A stretch of DNA of 24,109 bases, from contig CAJPOF010000034.1 in NCBI GenBank assembly GCA_905372235.1, positions 1 to 24,109 of the forward strand, read 5' to 3'. The notes beneath the pieces were generated by a model. That model had not been told where the DNA came from. It searched no databases and saw nothing but the letters and a program-made list of their open reading frames with translations. Positions 1 to 9,296 of the stretch are shown here, one piece after another (the stretch's first letter is position 1; each line of letters opens with the position of its first letter). This DNA comes from an uncultured Treponema sp. (lineage in GTDB: Bacteria; Spirochaetota; Spirochaetia; Treponematales; Treponemataceae). A program made the translations under genes and the position numbers.

Positions 1-1620
1 CTCTCCATTCTTCCATACCCATGCAAACACTTTGACATCATTGCCCCATGTCCAGTTATCGGCTGTTACCGTTATTTTGGTGTTCGTCGGCTGTGTATTA
101 CCGCCGGAACCGCCACCTCCCGAAGAGCCACCGCCAGTCGGCGTGTAGCCCACAAAATGTGCATTGTATGAGGTATTTCCGGGAATAACCGTGATGTCAG
201 CCGTCTTGTTGTAAATTCGTCCGGCTTTGTTTCCCTGCAAATTCCAGTCGGGCTGTGTCGTATCTTTGTGGACTCTTACCAAGAGGAAGCGGTCCTTGCC
301 CGGCTCTAGCTCGAACTTCGCCTCGCTGCCTGAACCTGTACAGGTCACCCACTTGCCGTCATCTTCCTTGCCGTGCTTCCACACCCACGCGAACACTTTG
401 ACATCGTTGTCGCCCCATGTCCAACTGTCAGCGTTCACCGTGATGTGCGTGGCTGTCGGCTGTGAACCACCTGAACCTCCGGTTCCGCCGCCAGACGGCT
501 GAGGCGTGTATTCCTCAAATGTTACTGTGTATTCATTCTGTCCGGGGTTTACCGTGATGTCCGCTGTCTTGTTGTAGATTCGTCCTACCTTGTGTCCGTC
601 GACTTGCCAACCAGGTTCGGTTGTGCCTTTGTAGCATCTTACAAGAAGGAAGCGGTCCTTTTCGGATTCCAAGACGAATTTTGCTGTGCTGCCTGAACCT
701 GTGCAGGTCACCCACTTTTCGCTGTTCGCCTCTCCGTTCTTCCATACCGACGCAAACACAACGACGTCATTAGACCATGTCCAACTGTCGGCATTTACCG
801 TTATCTTTCTTCCTGTCGGAGTGCCGCCACTTGAACCGCCGCCTGAAGAGCCACCGCCCGATGACGGAGGTGTGTATTCCGTAAATGTTACTGTATATTC
901 ATTCTGTCCGGGATTTACCGTGATGTCCGCCGTCTTGTTGTAGATTCGTCCAGGATTGTCGCCCTGTACGTTCCAGCTAGGCGTTTTTGTATCTTTAGGA
1001 CAACGCACCAAAAGGAACATATTGCACTCGGACGGCAAGTCAAATTCAACGACAGACTCTCCGCCTTTTGCACATTCCTTCCATTCACCCGATTCGCCGT
1101 TTTTCCAAACCCATGCGAACACCTTGGCATCATTTATCCATGTATACTGGTCTGTTGTGGTAACCTTTATATGGTTGTTCGAAGGCGTTGCGCTACCTCC
1201 GCCGGTTCCGCCTCCTGAAGAGCCACCTGTTCCGCCACCAGAACCGCCGCTGGCAGGAGGATCATATTTTATGAAGTTCACGATGTAATCGCTCTGTCCT
1301 GCATTCACGGTTACATCATCTGTCTTGTTCCAAATGCGTCCGGGAATATCGCCACCGGCATCCCAATCAGGTGTAGTTGTTTTTTCCGGACAACGCACCA
1401 AAATAAAGCGGTCGCAACCTGCCGGCAGCTTAAACTTAACAGTCTTATTAGAACCCGTACAACTTACCCACGAACCGCCATCGCCTTTCTTCCAAACCCA
1501 AGCAAACACCTTGGCATTGCCTTCCCAAGTAAAGTCGTCGGCTGTTACATTTATTGAATCGGGCATTGTACTGCCGCCACCGGAACCTCCGCCAGAGCCG
1601 CCTGAACTTCCCGAATTTTC
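1..1620 (-). repeat. Tandem repeats of about 90 residues with Gly/Ser linkers in the isoamylase tail
   Basis: On the minus strand four complete units lie at roughly 1570-1270, 1180-870, 810-515 and 450-155, and a fifth begins near base 75. Each has a core AKVFAWVWKxG, a middle block with LVRC, then GRIxNKT and a TVxxGQxxYxVxF end. Units are joined by linkers rich in Gly and Ser near 1610-1570, 1262-1190, 870-805, 505-450 and 150-95. The conserved Trp residues and the attachment to an alpha-glucan hydrolase suggest starch-binding modules of CBM25/26 type, but that family call is an inference. The third and fourth units are also close at the DNA level. Confidence 0.85.
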
Positions 1621-4600
1621 CACCTGTTTCAGAATGAGGACTGAATAAGCGCCCAAGTCATAAGATTTCTGAGATGTTACAGCATAATATTCCTCGGCGG
1701 AAGAATCATCCGGATCCCAACTGTTCATGTACGGTTCAGCCCAAGCACCGGTATCGCAAATCCTTACCCATTTCGAGCCGGAAGCAGGAGCAGGAATGTT
1801 CACCGTATAATTGTTTCCGCTCATGTTGGAATACATAAGGAAGTCATTTCCGTCAGGGACGGCTGAACCTGCCAAATGATAGCCAAACGTAAAGTCATTT
1901 CCGTCATTGTCATTCTGCCATGTCATGGTAGGATTGTCATAACTTGGCTGAGTGAAGGCCGGATTGGAATGCATGTTAAGCATTCTCTGCATGAATACAA
2001 AGTTTCCGTTTATGCCCTTTTTGTTATTAAAAGTACCGAACTTATTTGAGTAACTGCCTGAACCGAGAGTAGATACAGAGTGAGGAGACGCAGAGTTGAT
2101 CATATAATAGTTGCTCCACGTTCCAACTGAATCTATATTGTAAGCGTTGTTGTTTCCATTCTGAGTTCTTGAAAACTCATCTCCCCAAACAATCATCGGT
2201 ATTCCACGGGTAAACATCTGAAGCGCAATGTAGTTGCGTGCCGTTCGCCTAGATGCCTCCTGAGAAGTGTCTACAAGATGGTTCTCGTCGCTGTTTCCTC
2301 CATCGCTAGGTCCGAACGGCCACGAAAGTTTATCGTTCCAGTAATTTCCTGCGCCGGAATATGAAGAAAGGTCTGCAAGCGTAAAGCCGTCATGGGCATC
2401 TATCATGTTCACAGAAGGTCTATACGAGCCGAAAATATCTGAACTTCCGTAAATGGCATTTCCGATACTCAGATGATAGTCAACATAGTCACCAGTTTTA
2501 TCTTCCTTTGTCGCAAATCCACCAACATATTTTCGAACCACGTCTCGATACACACCATTCCAGTCTCCCCATCCTTGCGGGAATTTACCGATTCTGTAAC
2601 CGCCCGGCCATTGGCAATCCCACGCTTCTGCAATCATCTCTACATTATGGGTTGAACCAAGGTTCGCAATCTCCGCAAGAGTCGCAGAATTAGGATTGAA
2701 ATTCCAAGTACCTTTTCCTTCCCTTCCAAGAACAGGGGCAAGGTCAAAGCGGAAACCGTCCACTCCCATCTGGGTTATCCAATAAGAAAGCGAGTCTGTA
2801 ATCAGCTTCCTTACGGCAGGATTGTCGCACTGCATATTGTTTCCGCAACCGGTCGTCTCCCAATATGCGCCCGGAGAACCTTCTACGAGAGAATAATATG
2901 TAGAATTATCTATACCTCGCATAGAAGTAAGTTCTGCCTGAGCATAATTATCACCAGTTCCCTTCCATGTGCCGCCTTCTCCGGTATGGTTGTAAACCAC
3001 ATCAAGATAAACTTCTATTCCTGCAAGATGGAACGCTCTTACCATCTGCCTAAATTCACTTGTAGGTCCTCCAGGAGATTTATCGTATGAGTACCTGCGT
3101 TCAGGCGCAAAAAATCCGTATGTCATGTAGCCCCAATAATTTCCGCCGGCTCCATTATCAGGATTGCAGTCGTTATCGCTTTCATGAATAGGAAGAAGTT
3201 CTATCGTATTTATTCCAAGTTTTTTCAGATACGGAATAAGGAAAATTGCACCTTTGTAAGTTCCCCTGTATTGAGGAAGCACAAGACTCCAACCGCTAAA
3301 CCCATCAAAAGTTGGTACATCTTTTAGTATAAGAGGAAGGAGCATACAAGACGGATGTTTTGAGATTCCCCTTATATGAGCCTCGTAGATTCTTGCCTGA
3401 GATGCAGGAATTCCAGGTTTTATATCAAACCACTTCAACTCATGTTCTTCAAGAAGATAGCCTTTAGGAGCATACGAGGCTGTATCAAAATTTCTGAATT
3501 CCTCTCCGGAAGTGAAAATTCCGGGATCTGCCATGCTTCCATTCTGGCTCATATTCTTCGGATCTGACTTATCATGGGTAAGTTCATATGCATACGGATC
3601 GAAAAGAACTTTATTAGGGTTAAACCTGTTTCCCGACTCATCCACGTCAGTCACAAAACCTGCGGAAGAACCACCTCGAGTCCAGCTGGCATCGTAATCC
3701 CAGTTCGGTCCCCATACACGGAAAGCATATATTGTTCCTACAGGAACTTCCTTGACCTTGGCCCGCCAGCAATTGCCAGAGTCTTTTTCCATCCAATAAT
3801 CATAGCGAGGAACTGCAGAACCATACGGTTTGTCATATATTTCAAGAAGAACCTTGGTGGCGTTAGCAGAATAAAGAGCAAAAGTAGCATCTTTATCGGA
3901 ATTTATATGAGCGCCAGTATTTGCACTCGTATCCACAGGCATAAGTGAATACGGTCCGCTTGAAGGGTGTTTTTCTCCAAGAGCGGCAGCCGTACTGCAG
4001 AATGTCCAAGACATAACAGAAGAATTCTGAAGTCCGTATTTTGTTCCTACAGCCTTGAGGTTTACCCCTACGGAGACAGAAATTCCATCGGAAGTATACG
4101 TTTGCTTGTCGGAAGATGTAAGAGGATCTGTTCCGTCAAGTGTGTAATATATTTCAGCACCATAGAGCGGAGTTTCGCCGTCCATTCGGCGGCATGCAAG
4201 GTAGACTGTCGCAGAACCGGATATCGCATCGGAAATCTGATTTCCTTCAGAATCTTCAAGACGAGGTGCAGGAACACCAAGATTTATCTTGCCGCCTTGA
4301 TTCACGTAAGTCGAGCCGTCGCTTTCTACAACAACACTCGCGGAATAAAGGATTGTTCCATTGGCGTCTATTATATAGAAAGTCCAGTTTCCCGGAGCTA
4401 CATTCGAAACAGTCTGCTGAGCGCCGGTGATTTCAGCTGTTTTTGAAGATGCCGGATCTGAAACCTGCGCATATGCACCCGAAAGGGCTATGTCCGTATC
4501 AAAAATAACAGAACCGGGCTTTAGTTCGTAAGAACTGTACGGAGTGCCGTTTTTTATATGATCAGCAATCGCCTCGACATCTACAAGAGCCGCATTCACG

Positions 4601-5130
4601 CCGTCCGGAATAAGACTTTGAACCTCATCCGAAGAAAGAGAAGAAATGTCGTAGCCCAACGCAAGAAGTTTCTCAAAAACATTACCAAGAGCCGTCGTTT
4701 CCCAGTCTATATGAACCGTCTTTTCCGCTCCTGACCTGATATTCACGATGTTTCGTATCACTATTCCGTCAATTTTCTGGAGGACAGAATCGATTGTTTG
4801 CTTAGCCTCTACAGTGACAATTCGATTTTTTCCGCTAGGAATGTTTTCAATGAGAACCGAACCGCCTCCAGCTCTCACATCAACATCGGGAATCACGATC
4901 GGGGTCATTCCATACCCTGAAACTGTAACATCTGCTTTTTCTATAGCTGGAATATACACAGCCCTAGACGGATCTTCATTTTTTTTGTTCACGACACGGA
5001 TGCTACCGAACTGATTAGTTTCAGCCGAAGACTCAGCAGCGTTTGAATCAAAATTACAAGAATAAAAAACGCTTGAAAGAAAGACAACCGCAACAAAAAA
5101 GAATCTAACCTTTGAAAGGTAATTTTTCAT
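1..5130 (-). CDS. Secreted lipoprotein isoamylase (GH13 glycogen/starch debranching enzyme) with C-terminal tandem repeats; 3' end outside window
   Basis: Predicted to hydrolyse alpha-1,6 branch points of glycogen or amylopectin outside the cytoplasm. The frame is open for 1710 codons and leaves the window at base 1. Start ATG at 5130 has GGAGG just upstream. Residues 1-25 form a signal peptide ending in a relaxed lipobox (FYSC, Cys25). A chitobiase-like Ig domain (YYTLDGTDP) lies at about 280-380 and a CBM48-like domain from about 400. The catalytic barrel follows: NYWGYMTYGFFAPERRYS, DVVYNHTGEGG, GVDGFRFDLA (nucleophile Asp796), AEAWD (acid/base Glu835) and DAHDGFTL (Asp914). The wording of these blocks, including GDEFSRTQ and NNNAYNID, matches Pseudomonas-type isoamylase (GH13_11) better than pullulanase, whose YNWGYDP motif is absent. 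From about residue 1170 come Gly/Ser linkers and tandem repeats. Family assignment is firm; exact substrate is inferred. Confidence 0.93.
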   Translation of the reverse strand, partial: MKNYLSKVRFFFVAVVFLSSVFYSCNFDSNAAESSAETNQFGSIRVVNKKNEDPSRAVYIPAIEKADVTVSGYGMTPIVIPDVDVRAGGGSVLIENIPSGKNRIVTVEAKQTIDSVLQKIDGIVIRNIVNIRSGAEKTVHIDWETTALGNVFEKLLALGYDISSLSSDEVQSLIPDGVNAALVDVEAIADHIKNGTPYSSYELKPGSVIFDTDIALSGAYAQVSDPASSKTAEITGAQQTVSNVAPGNWTFYIIDANGTILYSASVVVESDGSTYVNQGGKINLGVPAPRLEDSEGNQISDAISGSATVYLACRRMDGETPLYGAEIYYTLDGTDPLTSSDKQTYTSDGISVSVGVNLKAVGTKYGLQNSSVMSWTFCSTAAALGEKHPSSGPYSLMPVDTSANTGAHINSDKDATFALYSANATKVLLEIYDKPYGSAVPRYDYWMEKDSGNCWRAKVKEVPVGTIYAFRVWGPNWDYDASWTRGGSSAGFVTDVDESGNRFNPNKVLFDPYAYELTHDKSDPKNMSQNGSMADPGIFTSGEEFRNFDTASYAPKGYLLEEHELKWFDIKPGIPASQARIYEAHIRGISKHPSCMLLPLILKDVPTFDGFSGWSLVLPQYRGTYKGAIFLIPYLKKLGINTIELLPIHESDNDCNPDNGAGGNYWGYMTYGFFAPERRYSYDKSPGGPTSEFRQMVRAFHLAGIEVYLDVVYNHTGEGGTWKGTGDNYAQAELTSMRGIDNSTYYSLVEGSPGAYWETTGCGNNMQCDNPAVRKLITDSLSYWITQMGVDGFRFDLAPVLGREGKGTWNFNPNSATLAEIANLGSTHNVEMIAEAWDCQWPGGYRIGKFPQGWGDWNGVYRDVVRKYVGGFATKEDKTGDYVDYHLSIGNAIYGSSDIFGSYRPSVNMIDAHDGFTLADLSSYSGAGNYWNDKLSWPFGPSDGGNSDENHLVDTSQEASRRTARNYIALQMFTRGIPMIVWGDEFSRTQNGNNNAYNIDSVGTWSNYYMINSASPHSVSTLGSGSYSNKFGTFNNKKGINGNFVFMQRMLNMHSNPAFTQPSYDNPTMTWQNDNDGNDFTFGYHLAGSAVPDGNDFLMYSNMSGNNYTVNIPAPASGSKWVRICDTGAWAEPYMNSWDPDDSSAEEYYAVTSQKSYDLGAYSVLILKQVENSGSSGGSGGGSGGGSTMPDSINVTADDFTWEGNAKVFAWVWKKGDGGSWVSCTGSNKTVKFKLPAGCDRFILVRCPEKTTTPDWDAGGDIPGRIWNKTDDVTVNAGQSDYIVNFIKYDPPASGGSGGGTGGSSGGGTGGGSATPSNNHIKVTTTDQYTWINDAKVFAWVWKNGESGEWKECAKGGESVVEFDLPSECNMFLLVRCPKDTKTPSWNVQGDNPGRIYNKTADITVNPGQNEYTVTFTEYTPPSSGGGSSGGGSSGGTPTGRKITVNADSWTWSNDVVVFASVWKNGEANSEKWVTCTGSGSTAKFVLESEKDRFLLVRCYKGTTEPGWQVDGHKVGRIYNKTADITVNPGQNEYTVTFEEYTPQPSGGGTGGSGGSQPTATHITVNADSWTWGDNDVKVFAWVWKHGKEDDGKWVTCTGSGSEAKFELEPGKDRFLLVRVHKDTTQPDWNLQGNKAGRIYNKTADITVIPGNTSYNAHFVGYTPTGGGSSGGGGSGGNTQPTNTKITVTADNWTWGNDVKVFAWVWKNGE

Positions 5131-5210
5131 GATTCCTCCAAAGAAAAAATTAGGATAACTCTCCGTTAAAAACTTTTTCAAAAATAAAGACTTTCAAATA
5201 TCTGCTAGAA

Positions 5211-5239
5211 ATTATAAACCCGCTTTTCCATAAAGTAAA
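5211..5239 (-). promoter_or_regulatory. Sigma70-type promoter of the isoamylase gene
   Basis: On the minus strand TTTACT (5239-5234) and a consensus TATAAT (5216-5211) are separated by 17 bp. A transcript would begin about 75 nt before the ATG at 5130. It lies just after the terminator of the upstream phosphofructokinase gene, so the isoamylase is likely transcribed on its own. Confidence 0.7.
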
Positions 5240-5261
5240 ATTTTTTATTACTGAATTTTAT

Positions 5262-5297
5262 AAAAAAAAGCCGAACTTTTTACGGTTCGGCTTTTTT
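5262..5297 (-). terminator. Rho-independent terminator after the phosphofructokinase gene
   Basis: A 7-bp stem, GCCGAAC (5270-5276) with GTTCGGC (5285-5291), is flanked by A-rich and T-rich runs on both sides, so it could work in either direction. On the minus strand it lies 23 bp after the stop of the gene ending at 5320. Confidence 0.88.
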
Positions 5298-5319
5298 ATG
5301 CATTTTCAGCACCAAATAA

Positions 5320-6732
5320 CTAATCCTGCTTTTTTACTTTTTCGTTCGGCTTCATTTTTGCCTCAGAAACCATTTTGTTCATCCTGTCCTTTGCGGATTC
5401 TATATCGTTCACCATCTGCACGGGCTGGCTCGTTGCATCAAGCGTGTCTCTCCACAAAGCGCCCTCAGGATCCACTATGTTTCTGTGAGCGGTCGCCATC
5501 GAGATAGGAATGTGGACGAATTTTTCATGCACAAGACCAATGACAATCTTGGTTTTTCCTGCCATGGCGGCATGCACGGCGTTGTTTCCAAGACGCTCGC
5601 AATAAATCGAATCCGAAGCGGTTGTAACAGAAGCGCGAATCTGATATCCGGGGTCGATATATTTTAGGTTTATGTGTATTCCTTTTTTCGAGAAATATGA
5701 ATTTATCTGGTCGCGAAGATAAACTCCGATATCGGCAAGTTTGATATTTCCTGACGCATCGGTCTGGTTCGTCTTTGTAAGAAGTTCCTGCCCCGCTCCT
5801 TCAGCCACGATTATGACCGCATGATGCCTGCGCTTCAAACGCTCTTCAAGATGAGCCAAAAATCCGTTTTCGCCTTCAAGGTCAAACGGAACTTCGGGAA
5901 TCAGACAGAAATTGCATTCATGGCTTGCAAGGGCCGCAGCGGTCGCAATGAAGCCCGACTCTCGTCCCATGAGTTTTACAAGACCGATTCCGTTTATCTG
6001 CGAACTTGCTTCCATGTGGATTGAGGCAACGGCTTCTTTTGCCCTTTGAACCGCCGTTTCAAAACCGAACGAGCGGTCTATGAACTGAAGATCATTGTCC
6101 ACTGTCTTGGGGATTCCTACGACCGCACACTTGAGCCCTCGCCTTTCGACCTCATTTGAAATATCGAGCGAGCCTCTTTGCGTTCCGTCGCCGCCGATGA
6201 TAAACATCATGTTTATTCCCATTCGCTGAATCGTATCGACTATGTCGGTAACACGTTTTCCGCCGCCTCGGCTGGTTCCAAGGAAAGAACCGCCAATCTT
6301 GTGAATCTCATCGACATTCTCCGGATCAAGGGCTACTGTAGGATAGCCTTCCTCCTCAAAAAATCCCTTGTAGCCGAACTGGAAGCCTCGTATATCCCTT
6401 ACGCCGTAGCGATTCCACAAGGAACGCACGATTGCCCTTATCACATCGTTCAGACCGGGGCAGAGACCGCCGCACGTGCATATTCCTGCTTTTACGTCCT
6501 TTGGATCAAAAAATATGTATTCTCGTGGACCTGCCTTCTGCATCAAATTTGTGCTGTCAAGAGCGACAGGTTTTGAAGCGTCGAACACATTAACCGCGTT
6601 GATTACGTAAGAATCGTCTTTTACGTAGTTCGCCTGATTTTCCCCGTACACAGTGGAAAGTTTGATAGGAGAACGAATCTCGCATTTTCCCAACGTTTCT
6701 ACGGAAAAATCATACATCTCATTGCTGACCAT
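5320..6732 (-). CDS. 6-phosphofructokinase, long PFP-like clade (annotated in relatives as diphosphate- or ATP-dependent)
   Basis: Phosphorylates fructose 6-phosphate to fructose 1,6-bisphosphate in glycolysis; cytoplasmic. It has 470 residues, with an N-terminal extension of about 80 residues before the first nucleotide loop (CTCGGLCPGLNDVIRAI, from residue 85). Further blocks are GGDGT (180-184), PKTVDND (208-214, catalytic base Asp212) and MGRESG (255-260). Donor specificity is mixed: Gly183 in GGDGT is typical of ATP enzymes, where PPi enzymes carry Asp, whereas Lys209 in PKTVDND is typical of the PPi lineage. This combination is known in plant and trypanosome ATP-PFKs, so ATP use is a reasonable prediction. 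Start ATG 6732 follows AGGAG by 6 nt. Confidence 0.93.
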   Translation of the reverse strand: MVSNEMYDFSVETLGKCEIRSPIKLSTVYGENQANYVKDDSYVINAVNVFDASKPVALDSTNLMQKAGPREYIFFDPKDVKAGICTCGGLCPGLNDVIRAIVRSLWNRYGVRDIRGFQFGYKGFFEEEGYPTVALDPENVDEIHKIGGSFLGTSRGGGKRVTDIVDTIQRMGINMMFIIGGDGTQRGSLDISNEVERRGLKCAVVGIPKTVDNDLQFIDRSFGFETAVQRAKEAVASIHMEASSQINGIGLVKLMGRESGFIATAAALASHECNFCLIPEVPFDLEGENGFLAHLEERLKRRHHAVIIVAEGAGQELLTKTNQTDASGNIKLADIGVYLRDQINSYFSKKGIHINLKYIDPGYQIRASVTTASDSIYCERLGNNAVHAAMAGKTKIVIGLVHEKFVHIPISMATAHRNIVDPEGALWRDTLDATSQPVQMVNDIESAKDRMNKMVSEAKMKPNEKVKKQD

Positions 6733-6760
6733 GAAAAACTCCTGATAAAAAAGTGATTAA

Positions 6761-6791
6761 ATTATAGCACCGATTGAGATTTTTTACACAA
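6761..6791 (-). promoter_or_regulatory. Extended -10 promoter of the phosphofructokinase gene
   Basis: On the minus strand TGCTATAAT (6769-6761) is a consensus -10 with the TG extension. A weak -35, TTGTGT (6791-6786), sits 19 bp upstream. This puts the start site about 20 nt upstream of the AGGAG/ATG start at 6732. Confidence 0.65.
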
Positions 6792-6943
6792 GATTTTTAC
6801 AGAAAAACACGGAAATCGATTTTTAGGAAGAATTTTACTGTGATGAAACGGAAAATCAGGTGGCGAAAAATGAAAAAAAATCGGCAGATTTCATCTTGAA
6901 TCGCTATTTTTCAAATCTTGGAAATTGACTTTTCTACATAGAA

Positions 6944-6990
6944 AAACAAAATAAAAAATCCGGGCGAAAGCTCTTAGCCTTGCCCGGAGC
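6944..6990 (-). terminator. Rho-independent terminator after the SUMF1-domain lipoprotein gene
   Basis: On the minus strand TCCGGGC (6988-6982) pairs with GCCCGGA (6965-6959), with a small inner helix in the loop, followed by a T-rich run (6958-6944). It begins about 20 bp after the stop codon at 7011. Confidence 0.9.
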
Positions 6991-7010
6991 GTAAAAACAG
7001 ACAAAAACGC

Positions 7011-9296
7011 TTATTCCGTGGAGCGTACCAAGCGGAATCCTGTATCCGCATTATGCTCATTGACAGCAAGTTTATGTCTGGCAGAAACCGCACAAGCGTA
7101 TGCGTGAGAGGTAACGGAACCTCCCCGCCTAACTCGATAGCTATAACTATCAGGAAGGAAAGACGGACCTGCGGGATTTAGCACATAGCTGTCACTGTCT
7201 TTATAGTCGTCATCTTTTACAGTAAGTTTTTTATAATGATAATCAAAACACCACTCGGAAACATTGCCACTCATGTCATAAAGACCAAGAGCATTACATT
7301 CTCTTTTTCCTACCTCACGGGTGTGATTTGAAGGCGAGTTTGCCTTATACCAAGCGTAATCATTGAGTTTTAGGTCGACTTGGTTTAGGAAGTCTGAAGG
7401 ACCTTTATCCGTGTTCACTCCGGCATAAGAATATTTCCATCTAGGCGCATTAGGGTCTCCGCCTCTTGCGGCGTATTCCCATTCTGCTTCCGTGGGTAAC
7501 CTGTATCCAAGTTTTATCCACTTTTTCTGCGTCTTGTCGTAGGCAGGATAGACATCCTTACCGCCATCCGCATCCGACTTGTTATAGATTTTTGTAAGAG
7601 ATTCGTCGCTATAGTACACACATTTATCTTCGCCCATAACTTTAACAGTAAGAGTATTGCAGAACGCTATAGCATTATGCCATTTTACATTTTCTACAGG
7701 ACGCAGAAGAGCAGAATCTCCCTCTTCCGGCTTTTTTTGGTTGTCGCTTGGGTTTTCCCCCATAACTGCAATGTAAAGCTCCTGTGTAACCTCATACTTT
7801 GACATTACAAAAGGACTTAGTTTTACATTGCGCCCCTTTAGGAAGACCCCTTGATAATCAGGAGCTACACCACCGGTCGGGGCATAGGCAATATACGAAG
7901 AATCATCGCGCATTGTAAGAACCCTAACCGTCCCCGTCGGGATTATTATATTCTCACTTGTTTTTTCTATAGTTCTTCCATTAAGTTTCAGATTTCCGCC
8001 TTCCATCCAAGACTCGCTAGCACCTGAACCTTCGCTTTGTCCGCCGGTCGGATTTCCCAAATAGTAGCCGTATTTTAGCACCCATTTTGGATAAAGAACG
8101 ATAACTTCACCGTCGGTTGCAGTAAGATTTTTTACAGTGGCGGATTTCTCGTATTGCTTTCCGCTGCCGTCGGAATTAGTAGTCCAAAAATCAAACTCGT
8201 AACCGCTTTTCGAAAAATTGTTGCTTCTTAGCGTCTGCGATTCATCATACTTAAACACTTGAGCTTCCATAGTGCCGTCGCCGCCGTTATTGTCAAATCT
8301 TACAGTGTAAGTAATCGCCTTCCATTCAGCTTTTACGGAAGCGTTCAACGCAGGAATCGTTTTGTAATCCGGATTCCATTTATTGAATATGTAACCAAGC
8401 CGTTTGACTGAAGGAGGATTAACTGGAGCGCCGAATCTTCCGCTTACAGTTTTTTCGGAAGTGGTTTCGTCTTCCCATTTTCCGCCTTCCACTGAAAAAG
8501 TAAGTGTCGCCGACTTTCTTAAATAATAGACATCAACAACAGTAGAGCCGTCAGGTTTTATCGTTTTCTGTTCAATAGGTTTTGCATCAAAGCCTTCGTA
8601 GAACTTAGGCCCGGCTTCCGTAGTCGAATGAGCATCGCCTTTTTTTATCTCAGTGTCGCCAGTTACAATAGTGTACTCATCATTTTCGATATTCTGTTTA
8701 TAATGCTTAACTCTGTAGACGATTTCGTTCATAGGAGAAAAAGCCACGGTTACGTCTGTCAGTTTAGTGACGGTCAATGTCGCCTTGTTCTTGTCATCGG
8801 ACGATACGGTCAGTTCAGGATCCCAGTTCGTCTTGTAGCCTTCTTCCGGGGTCGCCTTAAACTCAAGGACTTTCCCAGAATCCACATAATCGCCGCTTTT
8901 AAACTCCGCGCCGTCAAGTAAAACATTCAGTTGTCCGTGTTCCCCAAAACTGTATGTAACCTTGTAGATATCCTTGAAACCGACTGCCACATTCACAGCT
9001 TTTGTAACAGTGAGAGTAGCTTTGTTATTATCGTCGGGAGATACAGTCAGCAAAGAATCCCATACCGTCCTGAAACCTGAATTAGGAACCGCCTCAAAAA
9101 CTAAAGTCTTTCCCTTAGCAACAGCAGAACCGCTTTCGAACGACTTTCCGTCAAGAGTCACGGAAAGCGCCCCTTTATCGCCTTTGCTGTATTCTACCTT
9201 GAAGGCTTCGACATCGCTATTAACATCCGTTTTGCACGAGGAAAACGCAAACAAAAACAGAGCCGCAGCAAAAAACGAAAATAAAATCTTTTTCAT
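7011..9296 (-). CDS. Lipoprotein with InlB-type repeats and C-terminal SUMF1/formylglycine-generating-enzyme-like domain
   Basis: A 761-residue surface lipoprotein. ATG 9296 is chosen over an in-frame ATG at 9362 because it has AGGAG 7 nt upstream and opens a signal peptide ending in FAFSSC. Two near-identical 75-residue repeats follow (about 30-105 and 106-180, each with NKATLTVTK), of the divergent InlB B-repeat kind. A MucBP-like stretch (KHYKQN, VDVYYLRK) and a classical InlB B-repeat (YTVRFDNNGGDGT, about 330-408) come next. From about 450 to the end is an FGE-sulfatase domain: MSKYEVTQE, GYRLPTEAEWEYAARGG, YDMSGNVSEWC, RRGGS and a terminal GFRLV. In true FGE a Cys pair follows RGGS; here the first position is Ser and only the second Cys is present. 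Sulfatase activation is therefore unlikely, and the domain probably serves as a C-type-lectin binding scaffold. Confidence 0.9.
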   Translation of the reverse strand: MKKILFSFFAAALFLFAFSSCKTDVNSDVEAFKVEYSKGDKGALSVTLDGKSFESGSAVAKGKTLVFEAVPNSGFRTVWDSLLTVSPDDNNKATLTVTKAVNVAVGFKDIYKVTYSFGEHGQLNVLLDGAEFKSGDYVDSGKVLEFKATPEEGYKTNWDPELTVSSDDKNKATLTVTKLTDVTVAFSPMNEIVYRVKHYKQNIENDEYTIVTGDTEIKKGDAHSTTEAGPKFYEGFDAKPIEQKTIKPDGSTVVDVYYLRKSATLTFSVEGGKWEDETTSEKTVSGRFGAPVNPPSVKRLGYIFNKWNPDYKTIPALNASVKAEWKAITYTVRFDNNGGDGTMEAQVFKYDESQTLRSNNFSKSGYEFDFWTTNSDGSGKQYEKSATVKNLTATDGEVIVLYPKWVLKYGYYLGNPTGGQSEGSGASESWMEGGNLKLNGRTIEKTSENIIIPTGTVRVLTMRDDSSYIAYAPTGGVAPDYQGVFLKGRNVKLSPFVMSKYEVTQELYIAVMGENPSDNQKKPEEGDSALLRPVENVKWHNAIAFCNTLTVKVMGEDKCVYYSDESLTKIYNKSDADGGKDVYPAYDKTQKKWIKLGYRLPTEAEWEYAARGGDPNAPRWKYSYAGVNTDKGPSDFLNQVDLKLNDYAWYKANSPSNHTREVGKRECNALGLYDMSGNVSEWCFDYHYKKLTVKDDDYKDSDSYVLNPAGPSFLPDSYSYRVRRGGSVTSHAYACAVSARHKLAVNEHNADTGFRLVRSTE

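Noticed and set aside
227..1648. Plus-strand Pro-rich frames opposite the isoamylase repeats
   Set aside because: They are antisense reflections of the Gly/Ser linkers and share no ribosome sites.
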